NCBI RefSeq assembly: GCF_001270265.1
Contig: NZ_LGAP01000012.1
Location: forward strand, 62,001 to 126,000
Length of the DNA stretch: 64,000 nucleotides
Direction: 5' to 3'
DNA from: Ensifer adhaerens
Lineage (GTDB): Bacteria; Pseudomonadota; Alphaproteobacteria; Rhizobiales; Rhizobiaceae
Below are positions 23,856-33,140 of the stretch, in pieces (positions within the stretch are counted from its first letter, which is position 1; the number at the start of each line of letters is the position of its first letter). A program made the translations under genes and the position numbers. The notes under the pieces were generated by a model. The model did not search any database and was not told the DNA's origin. It saw only the letters and a program-made list of their open reading frames with translations.

Positions 23856-25811
23856 TCAGTCTGTCCAGACGGCCACGTCGACGGGACCGAGCTTGCGTGC
23901 ACCAACATGGAAGACAGCACCAGCGCCAGCCGGCACTTCAGCCGGCACCTTGCCGTAGTTGAAGGCGAAGTTGAGCTTGCCGCGGCGGGTGATGCGCAGG
24001 TCGCCGAGATCGGCGAGCGCCTCGACCGAAGCCCAGCCCAGTGCGTCATTGATCACCTTTTTGAGCAGCTCACCACGGGCAGCCGCCGCCATGTAGCGGG
24101 CCTTGTCGTTACCGACGAGTGCCGGCGCGCCGTTGCGGTATTCTCCTTCGAAGGTCGCCAGCACCGTCTCGCTCGTGCGCACGGTCTCCCGCCAGATGCC
24201 GGCCGGATAGGTCTCGTTGCCGTAAAGCACCGTCTCGCCATGGAATTCCGGCAGCGACTCGACGCGAGCGACACTGATGTCGATGAGGGCCGCGAGCGGG
24301 CCGGGCGGTAACCCTTCAGGAATGTGCATGTCCTCGGTCTTGCTGCCGCTGCGCGGTCCGAACAACACCTTGGCCTCAGACCTCGCCAGCTTTTCGACGA
24401 AGGCCTGGTTGGCGATGACCAGATCCGGCGCCAGCACCAGCTGGTAGCCGTCGAGGTCGGAATGCTGGCCGATGAAATCGACATCGACGCCGAGGCGCGA
24501 GACCGTCGAGTACCAGTCGAGCGCCGTCGCCGAGGCCGAATAGGTCCGACCCTGCGGCAGGGCGCGCGTCGCCCAGCGTGAGTTGTAGTCGAGCAGGATC
24601 GCGACCTTGGCCCTGGCGCGGGCCTCGCCCTTCGGTAGCCGCTTCATCTCTTCTGCGACCTGCGCCACTTCGAGATAGCCTTGGTCGGGCTCGCTGTTGG
24701 GAAGCAAGAGGCCGGCATGGAACTGCTCCTGCGCAAACGGCACCTGCCGCCAGCGGAAATAGGAGACCATGTCGACGCCATGCGCATAGGCAAGCCACGT
24801 CCAAAGCCGCACCATGCCATCGGCCGGCGATTGGTTGTGCGCCGCCCAATTGACCGGACCCGGCTGCTGTTCCATCACCCAGACGCGTCCGCGGCCGACG
24901 GCGCGGTAGAGATCGTGGTTGAAGGCCGGCTGGTCCGGGTCGCCCACACGCAGGTAACGTCCCTTGTCCTCCGGAGAAAGGCGGCCGTTCAACAGCCCGC
25001 CCATCGGGTAAACGTCCCAGGATGCGATGTCGATGTCTTCGCCGACCTTGTAGTGGTCGAAGTCGGTGTTCTGCGACATGAAATTGTGCGTCACCGGACG
25101 GCCCGGCGAATGCTTGCGGATGATGTCGACCTGCGCCTTGTTGAAGCTCTTCACCTGGTCGGACGAAAAGCGGATGAAGTCGACGATATGCGTCGGGCTC
25201 GGCTCCTCGACGAGATTGTTCGGCAGTTCCACTTCGTCGAAGCTGTTGTAGTTCATTGCCCAGAAGGAAGTGCCCCAGGCGCGGTTCAGCTCGTCCGTCG
25301 TGCCGTAGCGCTCGGCGAGCCACAGGCGAAACGCCCGCTCGGCTTCGGTGGAATAGCTGTAGATCGTATCGTGGTCGCCATATTCGTTGTCCGTCTGCCA
25401 GGCATGGACGAAGGCGTTCTTGCCGTAGCGTTCGGCCATGGCCTCGCAGATCCGTGCGGCCTCGGCATGGTAGGTGCGGCTGGAGAAGCAATAATGGCGC
25501 CGAGCGCCGAACTTGCGCACCACGCCCTTGACGTCGACCGGCAGGATGTCGGGGTGGCGATCGATCAGCCACTTCGGCGGTGCGGCGGTCGGCGTGCCGA
25601 GAATGACCTTCAGACCAGCACTGCCGAGCACGTCGATCGCATCGTCGAGCCACTCCCAATGAAACTCACCCGACCTCGGCTCGATCTTCGCCCAAGCGAA
25701 TTCACCGATGCGCACCCAAGTCAGGCCGAGTTCGACCATACGGCGAGCGTCCTCTTCCCATTTCTCGCGCGGCCATTGCTCCGGGTAATAGCAGACGCCG
25801 AGTTCGAGCAT
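23856..25811 (-). CDS. GH42 beta-galactosidase
   Basis: The ATG at 25811 has AGGAG upstream; the frame is open 31 codons earlier. The 651-residue product opens with LGVCYYPEQWPREKW and WVRIGEFAWAKIEPR, both GH42 hallmarks, and carries the acid/base Glu in QTDNEYGDHD and the nucleophile Glu in VMEQQPGPVNW. The trimerisation and C-terminal beta domains follow, so length is as expected. No signal peptide is present, so it should be cytosolic, hydrolysing imported beta-galactosides. It is the last gene of the left operon but has its own LacI-type operator at 25939-25956. Confidence 0.93.
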   Translation of the reverse strand: MLELGVCYYPEQWPREKWEEDARRMVELGLTWVRIGEFAWAKIEPRSGEFHWEWLDDAIDVLGSAGLKVILGTPTAAPPKWLIDRHPDILPVDVKGVVRKFGARRHYCFSSRTYHAEAARICEAMAERYGKNAFVHAWQTDNEYGDHDTIYSYSTEAERAFRLWLAERYGTTDELNRAWGTSFWAMNYNSFDEVELPNNLVEEPSPTHIVDFIRFSSDQVKSFNKAQVDIIRKHSPGRPVTHNFMSQNTDFDHYKVGEDIDIASWDVYPMGGLLNGRLSPEDKGRYLRVGDPDQPAFNHDLYRAVGRGRVWVMEQQPGPVNWAAHNQSPADGMVRLWTWLAYAHGVDMVSYFRWRQVPFAQEQFHAGLLLPNSEPDQGYLEVAQVAEEMKRLPKGEARARAKVAILLDYNSRWATRALPQGRTYSASATALDWYSTVSRLGVDVDFIGQHSDLDGYQLVLAPDLVIANQAFVEKLARSEAKVLFGPRSGSKTEDMHIPEGLPPGPLAALIDISVARVESLPEFHGETVLYGNETYPAGIWRETVRTSETVLATFEGEYRNGAPALVGNDKARYMAAAARGELLKKVINDALGWASVEALADLGDLRITRRGKLNFAFNYGKVPAEVPAGAGAVFHVGARKLGPVDVAVWTD

Positions 25812-25938
25812 GTCGGTCTCCTGCTGGTCGGGGTTGAAACGGTTCGGTCTCGTCAGGGGCATATGCAAGATCGGGTCCTTCGTCATGCTCTTGGCCGGTT
25901 TCACCCGGCACTTCGTCTTCGATGCGAGCGCCCTCCGG

Positions 25939-25956
25939 GATATAAACGTTTATATC
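25939..25956. promoter_or_regulatory. Perfect 18-bp LacI-type operator before the GH42 gene
   Basis: gatataaacgtttatatc is identical on both strands with the core TAAACGTTTA. The same core occurs in pairs at 33006-33037 and 40505-40535. It lies 128 bp upstream of the GH42 start and 41 bp downstream of the LacI gene stop, so GH42 can be controlled separately from the operon above it. Confidence 0.82.
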
Positions 25957-25996
25957 ACCGGGCGCAGTCGTTTGGTCGTCGGGTCGGTCTTCGTCT

Positions 25997-27049
25997 TCAG
26001 CGTTTCGGGGTCAGGCGGTCGTCGCAGCGCTCGATCAGCTTCGGCATCAGAAGCGTCTGCAGCGCCTCCGGCGGCTCGCCCTCCATCCGGCGCAGGATGT
26101 AGGTTCCGAGCAAGCTGCTCGGCTCGCTGATCGGCAGGTAGTAGGTGGTGATCGGCGGCGCGAAGTACTGGCTGACGTTCAGATCGTCGGTGGCGTTGAT
26201 GACGGCATCGCGGCCGTGCACGAGGCCGCGCTCGTGGAAGCCCGAGAAGGCGCCGAGCGCGGATGCCTCATTGGCGCAGATATAGGCAGTCGGCGGATTG
26301 GAAAGATCCGACATGGTCAGCACGTTTTCCCGCCCGAAGGCCGGCGTCAGCCGCCCATGCGCGACCAGAGCCGGATCGAAGGGCAGGCCGGCGACTTCGA
26401 GCGCGCGCCTGTAGCTTTCAAACCGGGTTATGCCGTAGCTCAGATCCGACAATGGGTTGAGAAGCGCGATGCGGCGGTGGCCGCGCTCGACCAGTCTCGC
26501 CATCGAAACGCGGATCATCTGCTCGTTGTCGGCATCGACATAGGCATGCGGCGCGTTGTGCACGCTCGTGCCATAGGTGACGAAGGGAAAGTCCGCCGCC
26601 TGCATCGTGCGGATGCGCGGATCGTCGGCGCGCGTGCCCGAGATGATGATGCCGTCGGCCTTCTTGAGCGAGACGATCTGCTTAATGATCGCCTGGCTTT
26701 CCTCGAAATTCCTGACGGCATAGAGCGAGACACGGTAGGGGCTGTCTTCCAGCGCCCAGGAAATGCCGCTCAAGAGTTGGGCGTATTCCACGCCTTCCCA
26801 CTCGTTCTGCTTCGGGCCCGGCGCCGTCATGATCGCCGCGACCTGGTAGGTCTTGCCGGTGCGCAATTGCACGCCATGCATGTTCAACTCGTAGCCGACG
26901 CGCTCTGCCGCCTCGATCACAATCGCGCGCGTCTCCGGGCGAACCTGAGGCGAATGCTTCAGGGCCTTCGAAACGGTGGCAATCGACAGCCCTGTTTCCT
27001 GCGCAATGGTCTTGATCGTCGGTCTCTGCATGGCGTTTCGGCTCGTCAC
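25997..27049 (-). CDS. LacI-family regulator of the GH42/sugar ABC operon
   Basis: The start may be the GTG at 27049, which overlaps the upstream stop (GTGA), or the ATG at 27031; both give a complete protein of about 345-350 residues. The helix-turn-helix reads PTIKTIAQETGLSIATVSKA, followed by the LacI hinge region and a periplasmic-binding-like core (ADGIIISGTRADDPRIRTM, RGHRRIALLNP). It is a clear paralogue of the LacI protein at 39385-40452, with matching GVEY/QLLSG, DDPRI and GHRRIAL stretches. The related operators point to a shared regulon. The inducer is presumably a sugar imported by the operon. Confidence 0.9.
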   Translation of the reverse strand: MTSRNAMQRPTIKTIAQETGLSIATVSKALKHSPQVRPETRAIVIEAAERVGYELNMHGVQLRTGKTYQVAAIMTAPGPKQNEWEGVEYAQLLSGISWALEDSPYRVSLYAVRNFEESQAIIKQIVSLKKADGIIISGTRADDPRIRTMQAADFPFVTYGTSVHNAPHAYVDADNEQMIRVSMARLVERGHRRIALLNPLSDLSYGITRFESYRRALEVAGLPFDPALVAHGRLTPAFGRENVLTMSDLSNPPTAYICANEASALGAFSGFHERGLVHGRDAVINATDDLNVSQYFAPPITTYYLPISEPSSLLGTYILRRMEGEPPEALQTLLMPKLIERCDDRLTPKR

Positions 27050-28752
27050 GGGTTGTCGTCGCTGAGCGATGCCGCCAGCAGGAGATAGACTGCGGATGTC
27101 CAGGCGAACGCCCGATCGCGAAGGCCCCTCCCCGACCGCGCATCGAAGTTTTCGGCCATACCGCTTTTGCTGGCAAGTGAACAGAACTTTTCCGCGATTT
27201 CGCGCGTCAGCTCAATCTCCCCTTGCCGGCGAAGGCCATCCCAAAGGAGCAATGTCGTTGGCGCCCAGATCGGTCCGCGCCAATAGCCGTCGTCCTCATA
27301 GAACGAACTTTTCGGGCTTTCCGTCGCCGGCCCCCACGCGGTGATGAAGCCGCCAGAGGCAAGACGGGCAACAAGCTTTTCGCGCATTTCACTCGGCAGG
27401 CGCGTGCCGAGCAGCAGCGGCATGAACTGGATCAGATTTTCGCCAGGTAGAACACGATCCGGTTCACCAGCAAGCCGTGCGCCGAAAGTCTCGCCGGTCC
27501 ACAGACGCTTAAACAGCAGCGCCAGCAAAGCGTCCGCCTTGGCGTTCCATTCCGCCGCGCGCTCGGGATCGCTCTCAAGCAAGGTCGCAAGCGTCTCGCA
27601 GGCAAGGATCAAGAACACCGGCAGATCGGGGGAGATCACCGGACCGCCTTCGGCAAAGAAGGTCGCATTGTCCCAGCCGCTGTCGTTGCCGTGGAAATAG
27701 CTCGGCAGTGACGTTGCGTCCGTGCGTGCGTAGGTCAGCCAATAATCGACCTGCCTGGCGATCGCATCGCGCAAGTAAGTCTTGCGCTCCACTGTGAGGA
27801 AATCCGGGTGCCTTGCCGCAATCAGCGACACGGCCCAGCCGTGCACCGGCGGTTTGGTGAATGCGAAGAGCACGTCGCGATCGTTGATGTAATCGGGCAG
27901 CAGACCGGAAGCGTCCTGGTGGTCGAAAATCGCCGCGAACTGATCGAAGGCGAGTTCGGCATCAATGGCCGCCACACCCAATGCTGAAAAGGCGTTGTCC
28001 CAGCTCCAGATGTTGATCATGTGGTTCTTGGACATATAGATCGCCGGCCGTGTCAGCTGACCGCCTGTTGGTACGCCGTTGGCCCACAGCAGATAGCTCG
28101 CCAGCCGATGCGCCTCGTCCTGTCCGTGCGCCCCCCTCGGTACATTGCCGTGCCACTGCTCGAACTCGGCCGCGACGCCGGAAAGTGCCTCTGCGAAACT
28201 CTCAAGCGGCGTTGTCGGCGGTAGGGTGCGGAAGAAGTCGACATTGCCCTCGAAAACGCCTGTGCCCGTGAAGGCGAAGGAGACGTCAGCCGAGTGGTCG
28301 CGCTGCCAGGCGCCCGACACTTCAAGGGCGCCCGACACTGCGCGGGGGATGAACTTGACGTTTTCGACGGCCGCCACGAGGCAATCGTCGCCGGTTGGCG
28401 TGCGATAGACATAGTCGTAGCGCGACCCTTCGAGATGGAAGCGCACACCGGCGTTTTCGCCGTTGACATGCAGCCGCTCACCCTCGCCGATGACGAAGGT
28501 CAGCGATCCCGTATCGAGGTGGGCAATCAGGCGCTCCGGCGCCAAGTCGAAGGTCGCCTCAGCCGGCTTGCCCGAAGCGTCGAGGAACTCGACACGGCAG
28601 AGGCGGCCAAGCGAGGGCCGCTCGTCACCGCCGGCAACAAAGCGCAGATAAAGGGCAGCACGCGCGCCGTCACCACCCGGCACCTTCATCATCGAAAGCG
28701 TCAGAAACCGCCCCCTTCGGCTGAACGGGATATGATCGATATCGAACAGCAT
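27046..28752 (-). CDS. MGH1/GH63-like alpha-glycosidase
   Basis: This 568-residue protein has a beta-rich N-terminus and an (alpha/alpha)6-barrel core with NIWSWDNAFSALGVAAIDAE, HGNDSGWDNATFF and EDDGYWRGPIWAPTTLLLW. These are the motifs of mannosylglycerate hydrolase-like and GH63-type enzymes; the Asp in SWDNA and Glu in the YEDDGYW region are likely catalytic or substrate-binding. There is no signal peptide, so it acts in the cytosol on an imported glycoside. It lies four bases after the MalG-like gene and overlaps the LacI gene. The exact sugar is not clear. Confidence 0.82.
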   Translation of the reverse strand: MLFDIDHIPFSRRGRFLTLSMMKVPGGDGARAALYLRFVAGGDERPSLGRLCRVEFLDASGKPAEATFDLAPERLIAHLDTGSLTFVIGEGERLHVNGENAGVRFHLEGSRYDYVYRTPTGDDCLVAAVENVKFIPRAVSGALEVSGAWQRDHSADVSFAFTGTGVFEGNVDFFRTLPPTTPLESFAEALSGVAAEFEQWHGNVPRGAHGQDEAHRLASYLLWANGVPTGGQLTRPAIYMSKNHMINIWSWDNAFSALGVAAIDAELAFDQFAAIFDHQDASGLLPDYINDRDVLFAFTKPPVHGWAVSLIAARHPDFLTVERKTYLRDAIARQVDYWLTYARTDATSLPSYFHGNDSGWDNATFFAEGGPVISPDLPVFLILACETLATLLESDPERAAEWNAKADALLALLFKRLWTGETFGARLAGEPDRVLPGENLIQFMPLLLGTRLPSEMREKLVARLASGGFITAWGPATESPKSSFYEDDGYWRGPIWAPTTLLLWDGLRRQGEIELTREIAEKFCSLASKSGMAENFDARSGRGLRDRAFAWTSAVYLLLAASLSDDNP

Positions 28753-28755
28753 CGT

Positions 28756-29580
28756 TTATCCCTTCACCGACGAGCCGACCGCGCCGTCCATGATGTAGCG
28801 CTGGGCGATGAAGAAGAGCGCCAGCGGCGGCAGGCAGAGGATCACCGTGATCGCCGCGATCGAAGTGACGTCGACTTCATGCAGGCCCTTGAACATCGAA
28901 AGCCCGAGCGTCAGCGTGTATTTCGACTGGTCGTTGAGGAAGATCAACGGCCCGAGATAGTCGTTCCACGCATTCATGAAGTGGAAGGTGCCGACCAGCA
29001 CCAGAGCCGGCATCATCAGCGGCAGATGGATGCGCCAATAGATGTCGAAAGCGTTGGCGCCGTCCATGCGCGCCGCTTCGTCGATCTCCATAGGCACGGT
29101 CATGATGTACTGGCGGAGCAGGAAGACAAAGAAGGCGTCGGCGAAATAGGCCGGCACGATCAGCGGCTTCAACGTGTTGATCCAGCCCAGCATGTTGAAT
29201 TCCATGTAGAGCGGAATCATCTTGACGTCCCAGGGGATCATCATGGTGGCCAAAAGCACGATGAACAACGGGTCGCGGCCGGGGAAACGGAAGCGGGCAA
29301 AGCCATAGGCAACGAGTGAACTCGAGATCAGCTGCCCGATAGTCGAAAACACGACGACGATGACCGAGTTGGTCAGATAGGTGCCGAAGGGCTGCTTGTT
29401 CCAGGCGGCGGCAAAGTTCTCCCAATGCCATTCCGACGGCCAGAAGACCGGCGGGAACTGGTAGAGATCGGCGGTGTTTTTGATCGCCGTCATGAAGGTC
29501 CAGTAGAACGGCGCGATGAACAACGCCGAGAGCAGGATCAGCGCGGAATAGAGCAGCGTCTTACGCATGGCCTTCTCCAT
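28756..29580 (-). CDS. Sugar ABC transporter permease, MalG type
   Basis: This 274-residue protein has six membrane helices and the EAA loop in DEAARMDGANAFDIYWRIHL with the expected G. It opens MRKTLLYSALILLSALF. It belongs to the CUT1 (MalFG) family of carbohydrate permeases. Its start overlaps the end of the MalF-type gene by 20 bp and it is followed by the glycosidase after three bases, so it is in the middle of the operon. The substrate is likely an oligosaccharide that the two glycosidases then cleave. Confidence 0.92.
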   Translation of the reverse strand: MEKAMRKTLLYSALILLSALFIAPFYWTFMTAIKNTADLYQFPPVFWPSEWHWENFAAAWNKQPFGTYLTNSVIVVVFSTIGQLISSSLVAYGFARFRFPGRDPLFIVLLATMMIPWDVKMIPLYMEFNMLGWINTLKPLIVPAYFADAFFVFLLRQYIMTVPMEIDEAARMDGANAFDIYWRIHLPLMMPALVLVGTFHFMNAWNDYLGPLIFLNDQSKYTLTLGLSMFKGLHEVDVTSIAAITVILCLPPLALFFIAQRYIMDGAVGSSVKG

Positions 29581-30517
29581 CGTTCTGGCGGACTTCGCCT
29601 TCGTAGTAGACCCAGGCGGCCGACCAGCGCATGACGCCGAGGCTGAGAGCCAAAACGATGATGAACATCACCCAGGAGCCCGCGGCGGCATAACCCATGT
29701 CGAAATATTTGAAGGCGTTGTCGTAGATATACATGGCAAAGAAATAGGTGGAGCCGAGCGGGCCGCCCTTGGTCAGAAGCAACGCGATGGTCAACTGCTG
29801 GAAGGCCGAGATGATCGAGGTGATGAAGGTGAAGAGCAGCATCGGCCCGAGCATCGGCAGGGTGATGAACAGCATCTGCGCCCATCCGGGAACGCCCGAC
29901 ACGGTCGCCGCCTCGTAAAGCTCCTTCGGAATGGCTTTGAGGCCCGTCAGAAGGATCAGCATGGTGCCGCCGAGGCCCCAGAGGCTGGCGATGATGATCG
30001 CGACGATCGCCAGGTTCGGGTCGCCGAGCCAGTTCGGCCCGTCGATGCCGACGAGCGACAGCATGAAGTTCAGGAGACCGTATTCCTTGCTGTAGATCCA
30101 GCTCCAGATCGTCACCAGGGCGACGCCGGAAATGACGCTCGGCAGATAGAAGGCGGTGCGGAAGAAACCGCTGGCAAAGGTGATGTTGTGCAGCATCAGC
30201 GCCAGCAGGAACGACATGATGATGTTGAACGGCACATAGATCGCCGCGAACTTCACCGTGATCCAGAGGCTCTCCCAGAACTGCGGATCGTCGAACAGCA
30301 TCGAACGGTAGTTGTCGAGACCGACGAAAGTCCGCTCCCCGACCACGGGCCAGTCGTAGAAGCTCATCGTCAGCGAGAAGACGAGCGGACCGAGCGTGAA
30401 GAACAGGAACCCGAGGATCCACGGGGAGATGAACAGATAGGGCGCTGCATAGCGCGCGATGGCAGAGCGCTTGCGCCTTGCCACCTTGGCCTCTGCCCCG
30501 GCATAGGTCATATCCAT
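29561..30517 (-). CDS. Sugar ABC transporter permease, MalF type
   Basis: This 318-residue protein has six membrane helices, starting after a basic N-terminus with YAAPYLFISPWILGFLFF. The EAA loop reads ELYEAATVSGVPGWAQMLFI. These are CUT1-family features. It pairs with the MalG-type permease whose start overlaps its stop, and lies 19 bp downstream of the binding-protein gene. Confidence 0.92.
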   Translation of the reverse strand: MDMTYAGAEAKVARRKRSAIARYAAPYLFISPWILGFLFFTLGPLVFSLTMSFYDWPVVGERTFVGLDNYRSMLFDDPQFWESLWITVKFAAIYVPFNIIMSFLLALMLHNITFASGFFRTAFYLPSVISGVALVTIWSWIYSKEYGLLNFMLSLVGIDGPNWLGDPNLAIVAIIIASLWGLGGTMLILLTGLKAIPKELYEAATVSGVPGWAQMLFITLPMLGPMLLFTFITSIISAFQQLTIALLLTKGGPLGSTYFFAMYIYDNAFKYFDMGYAAAGSWVMFIIVLALSLGVMRWSAAWVYYEGEVRQNDGEGHA

Positions 30518-30536
30518 CTCCCTGTACTCCCTTCGC

Positions 30537-31769
30537 TTACTTGATCAACCGCTTGGAACGGCTGACGGCATCGTCGAGATGCTGCTTGGCGTTGCCCTGG
30601 TCGATCATGGTTGCTTCGATGGCGCGCGCGAGATTGTCCTGCACCTTGCCCCAGTTGGCGTTCTTCAGGAACGCATGAGTTTCGGTGTTGGAGGTCGCGA
30701 GAATGTCGAAGAACGGTTTGTAGATCGGGTCCGTGGTCATGCCCTTTTCCTCGGCAACGCTGATGCGGACCGGCAGGTCGTTGGTCCGCATGGCAACGGC
30801 TTCAGGCGAGGAGAAGAACTTGACGAACTCCCAGGCGAGGTCGGCATGCGCCGCATCCTTGGCGATCGAGATCGCCGAGACGCCAAGCGCGGAATGCGCC
30901 GTCTTGTCGCCGAACTTCGGCAGTGGTGCGACGCCATACTTGAAGCCGGCGGCATCGATGCCTGCCTTCGACCACATGGCGCTCTGGAACATGGCGATCT
31001 TGCCGCCCTTGAACAGCGTGCTGCCCGAGGTGTCGTCGCCGAGGTTGAGCGTAATCGCTTCCTGCTTCTTGGCCATATCGCCGAACATGTCGAGGACCTG
31101 AGCAGCCCCATCGCTGTTCATGTAGCCGTCGATCTGCTTGCCATCGTCGGAGATGTATTTGGTGCCGTTCGACCACAGGAACTGCTCGAAGTCGTAAGGG
31201 TCGGGCTTGGCGTCGACGGCAAAGCCGTAGACCTTGTTTTTCTCGTCGCGGAACTTGGCGGCCTTGGCGCGCAGGTCGTCCCAGGTCCAGCCGTCCTTCG
31301 GCTCCTCGACGCCGGCCTTGGCGAACATGTCCTTGTTGTAGAAGACGACCTGGGTCGTGAAGCCCGACGGCATGCCGTAGGTCTTGCCTTCGACGCGCGT
31401 CGTGTTCATCAGGCCCTTGGGGAAGTCGTCCGGCTTCACCTCTGCGGCGTCGCGCGCGATCAGGTCGTCGAGCGGCATCAGCGAAGTGTAGTACTGCGGA
31501 AAGTTCCACATATACATGACGTCGGGCGGACTGCCGGCGCCGAAGGCGGCGATCAGCTTCTGATCGTAACCATCCGCGTAGGGCTCGACCTGCACCTTCA
31601 CGCCTGGATGCTTTTCCTCGAACTTCTTGGCGATCGCCTGCTGGATGGCCAGGCTCTCATCCGTGTCCCAGGTGGCAAAGCGTAAGGTCTCTTCCGCGCG
31701 GGCCGTGGCAGCTCCGGTCATCGCCAATACCATGAGCGAGCCGATGAGCGACTTCGTCTTGTTCTGCAT
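30537..31769 (-). CDS. Sugar ABC transporter substrate-binding protein
   Basis: The ATG at 31769 follows GAGGAGGAG; the frame is open eight codons earlier. The 410-residue product has a signal peptide (LIGSLMVLAMTGAATARA) and the CUT1 binding-protein fold: VKVQVEPYADGYDQKLIAAF, AFGAGSPPDVMYMWNFPQY, and a late FFSSPEAVAMR. It delivers a sugar to the MalFG-type permease. Its high-level expression is suggested by the strong ribosome site. Confidence 0.92.
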   Translation of the reverse strand: MQNKTKSLIGSLMVLAMTGAATARAEETLRFATWDTDESLAIQQAIAKKFEEKHPGVKVQVEPYADGYDQKLIAAFGAGSPPDVMYMWNFPQYYTSLMPLDDLIARDAAEVKPDDFPKGLMNTTRVEGKTYGMPSGFTTQVVFYNKDMFAKAGVEEPKDGWTWDDLRAKAAKFRDEKNKVYGFAVDAKPDPYDFEQFLWSNGTKYISDDGKQIDGYMNSDGAAQVLDMFGDMAKKQEAITLNLGDDTSGSTLFKGGKIAMFQSAMWSKAGIDAAGFKYGVAPLPKFGDKTAHSALGVSAISIAKDAAHADLAWEFVKFFSSPEAVAMRTNDLPVRISVAEEKGMTTDPIYKPFFDILATSNTETHAFLKNANWGKVQDNLARAIEATMIDQGNAKQHLDDAVSRSKRLIK

Positions 31770-31789
31770 GCTTCTCCTCCTCATTCGGG

Positions 31790-32938
<1,149 letters not shown>

Positions 32939-33004
32939 CGGGCCCTCCCCTGAAGGCGAACATTGCGGTTGTTGGCTCGATGACCAACTTACCCACTGCT
33001 CGTG

Positions 33005-33037
33005 TTAAACGTTTATATGGACGATAAAAACGTTTAA
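33005..33037. promoter_or_regulatory. Tandem LacI-type operators before the sugar ABC operon
   Basis: TTAAACGTTTATAT is centred at 33010.5 and AAAAACGTTTAACT at 33031.5, so the two centres are 21 bp apart, about two helical turns. Both share the AAACGTTT core seen at 25939-25956 and 40505-40535. They lie 67-100 bp upstream of the ATPase gene, in the place expected for repression. Confidence 0.82.
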
Positions 33038-33103
33038 CTTCGTTGTAAAGGGAAAAAATCGGGTGCTTGGAAATTGCTGTGCACGACGGAGGGGCCTAAA
33101 CCA

Positions 33104-33130
33104 ATACGGCCGGTTCATGACCGGCCGTAT
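33104..33130 (-). terminator. Terminator of the kinase/aminotransferase operon
   Basis: Arms ATACGGCCGGT (33104-33114) and ACCGGCCGTAT (33120-33130) form an 11-bp stem with a 5-base loop, ending 11 bp after the fusion gene's stop on the minus strand. A short T-run follows (TTGGTTT). Confidence 0.75.
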
Positions 33131-33140
33131 CTCATCTTGA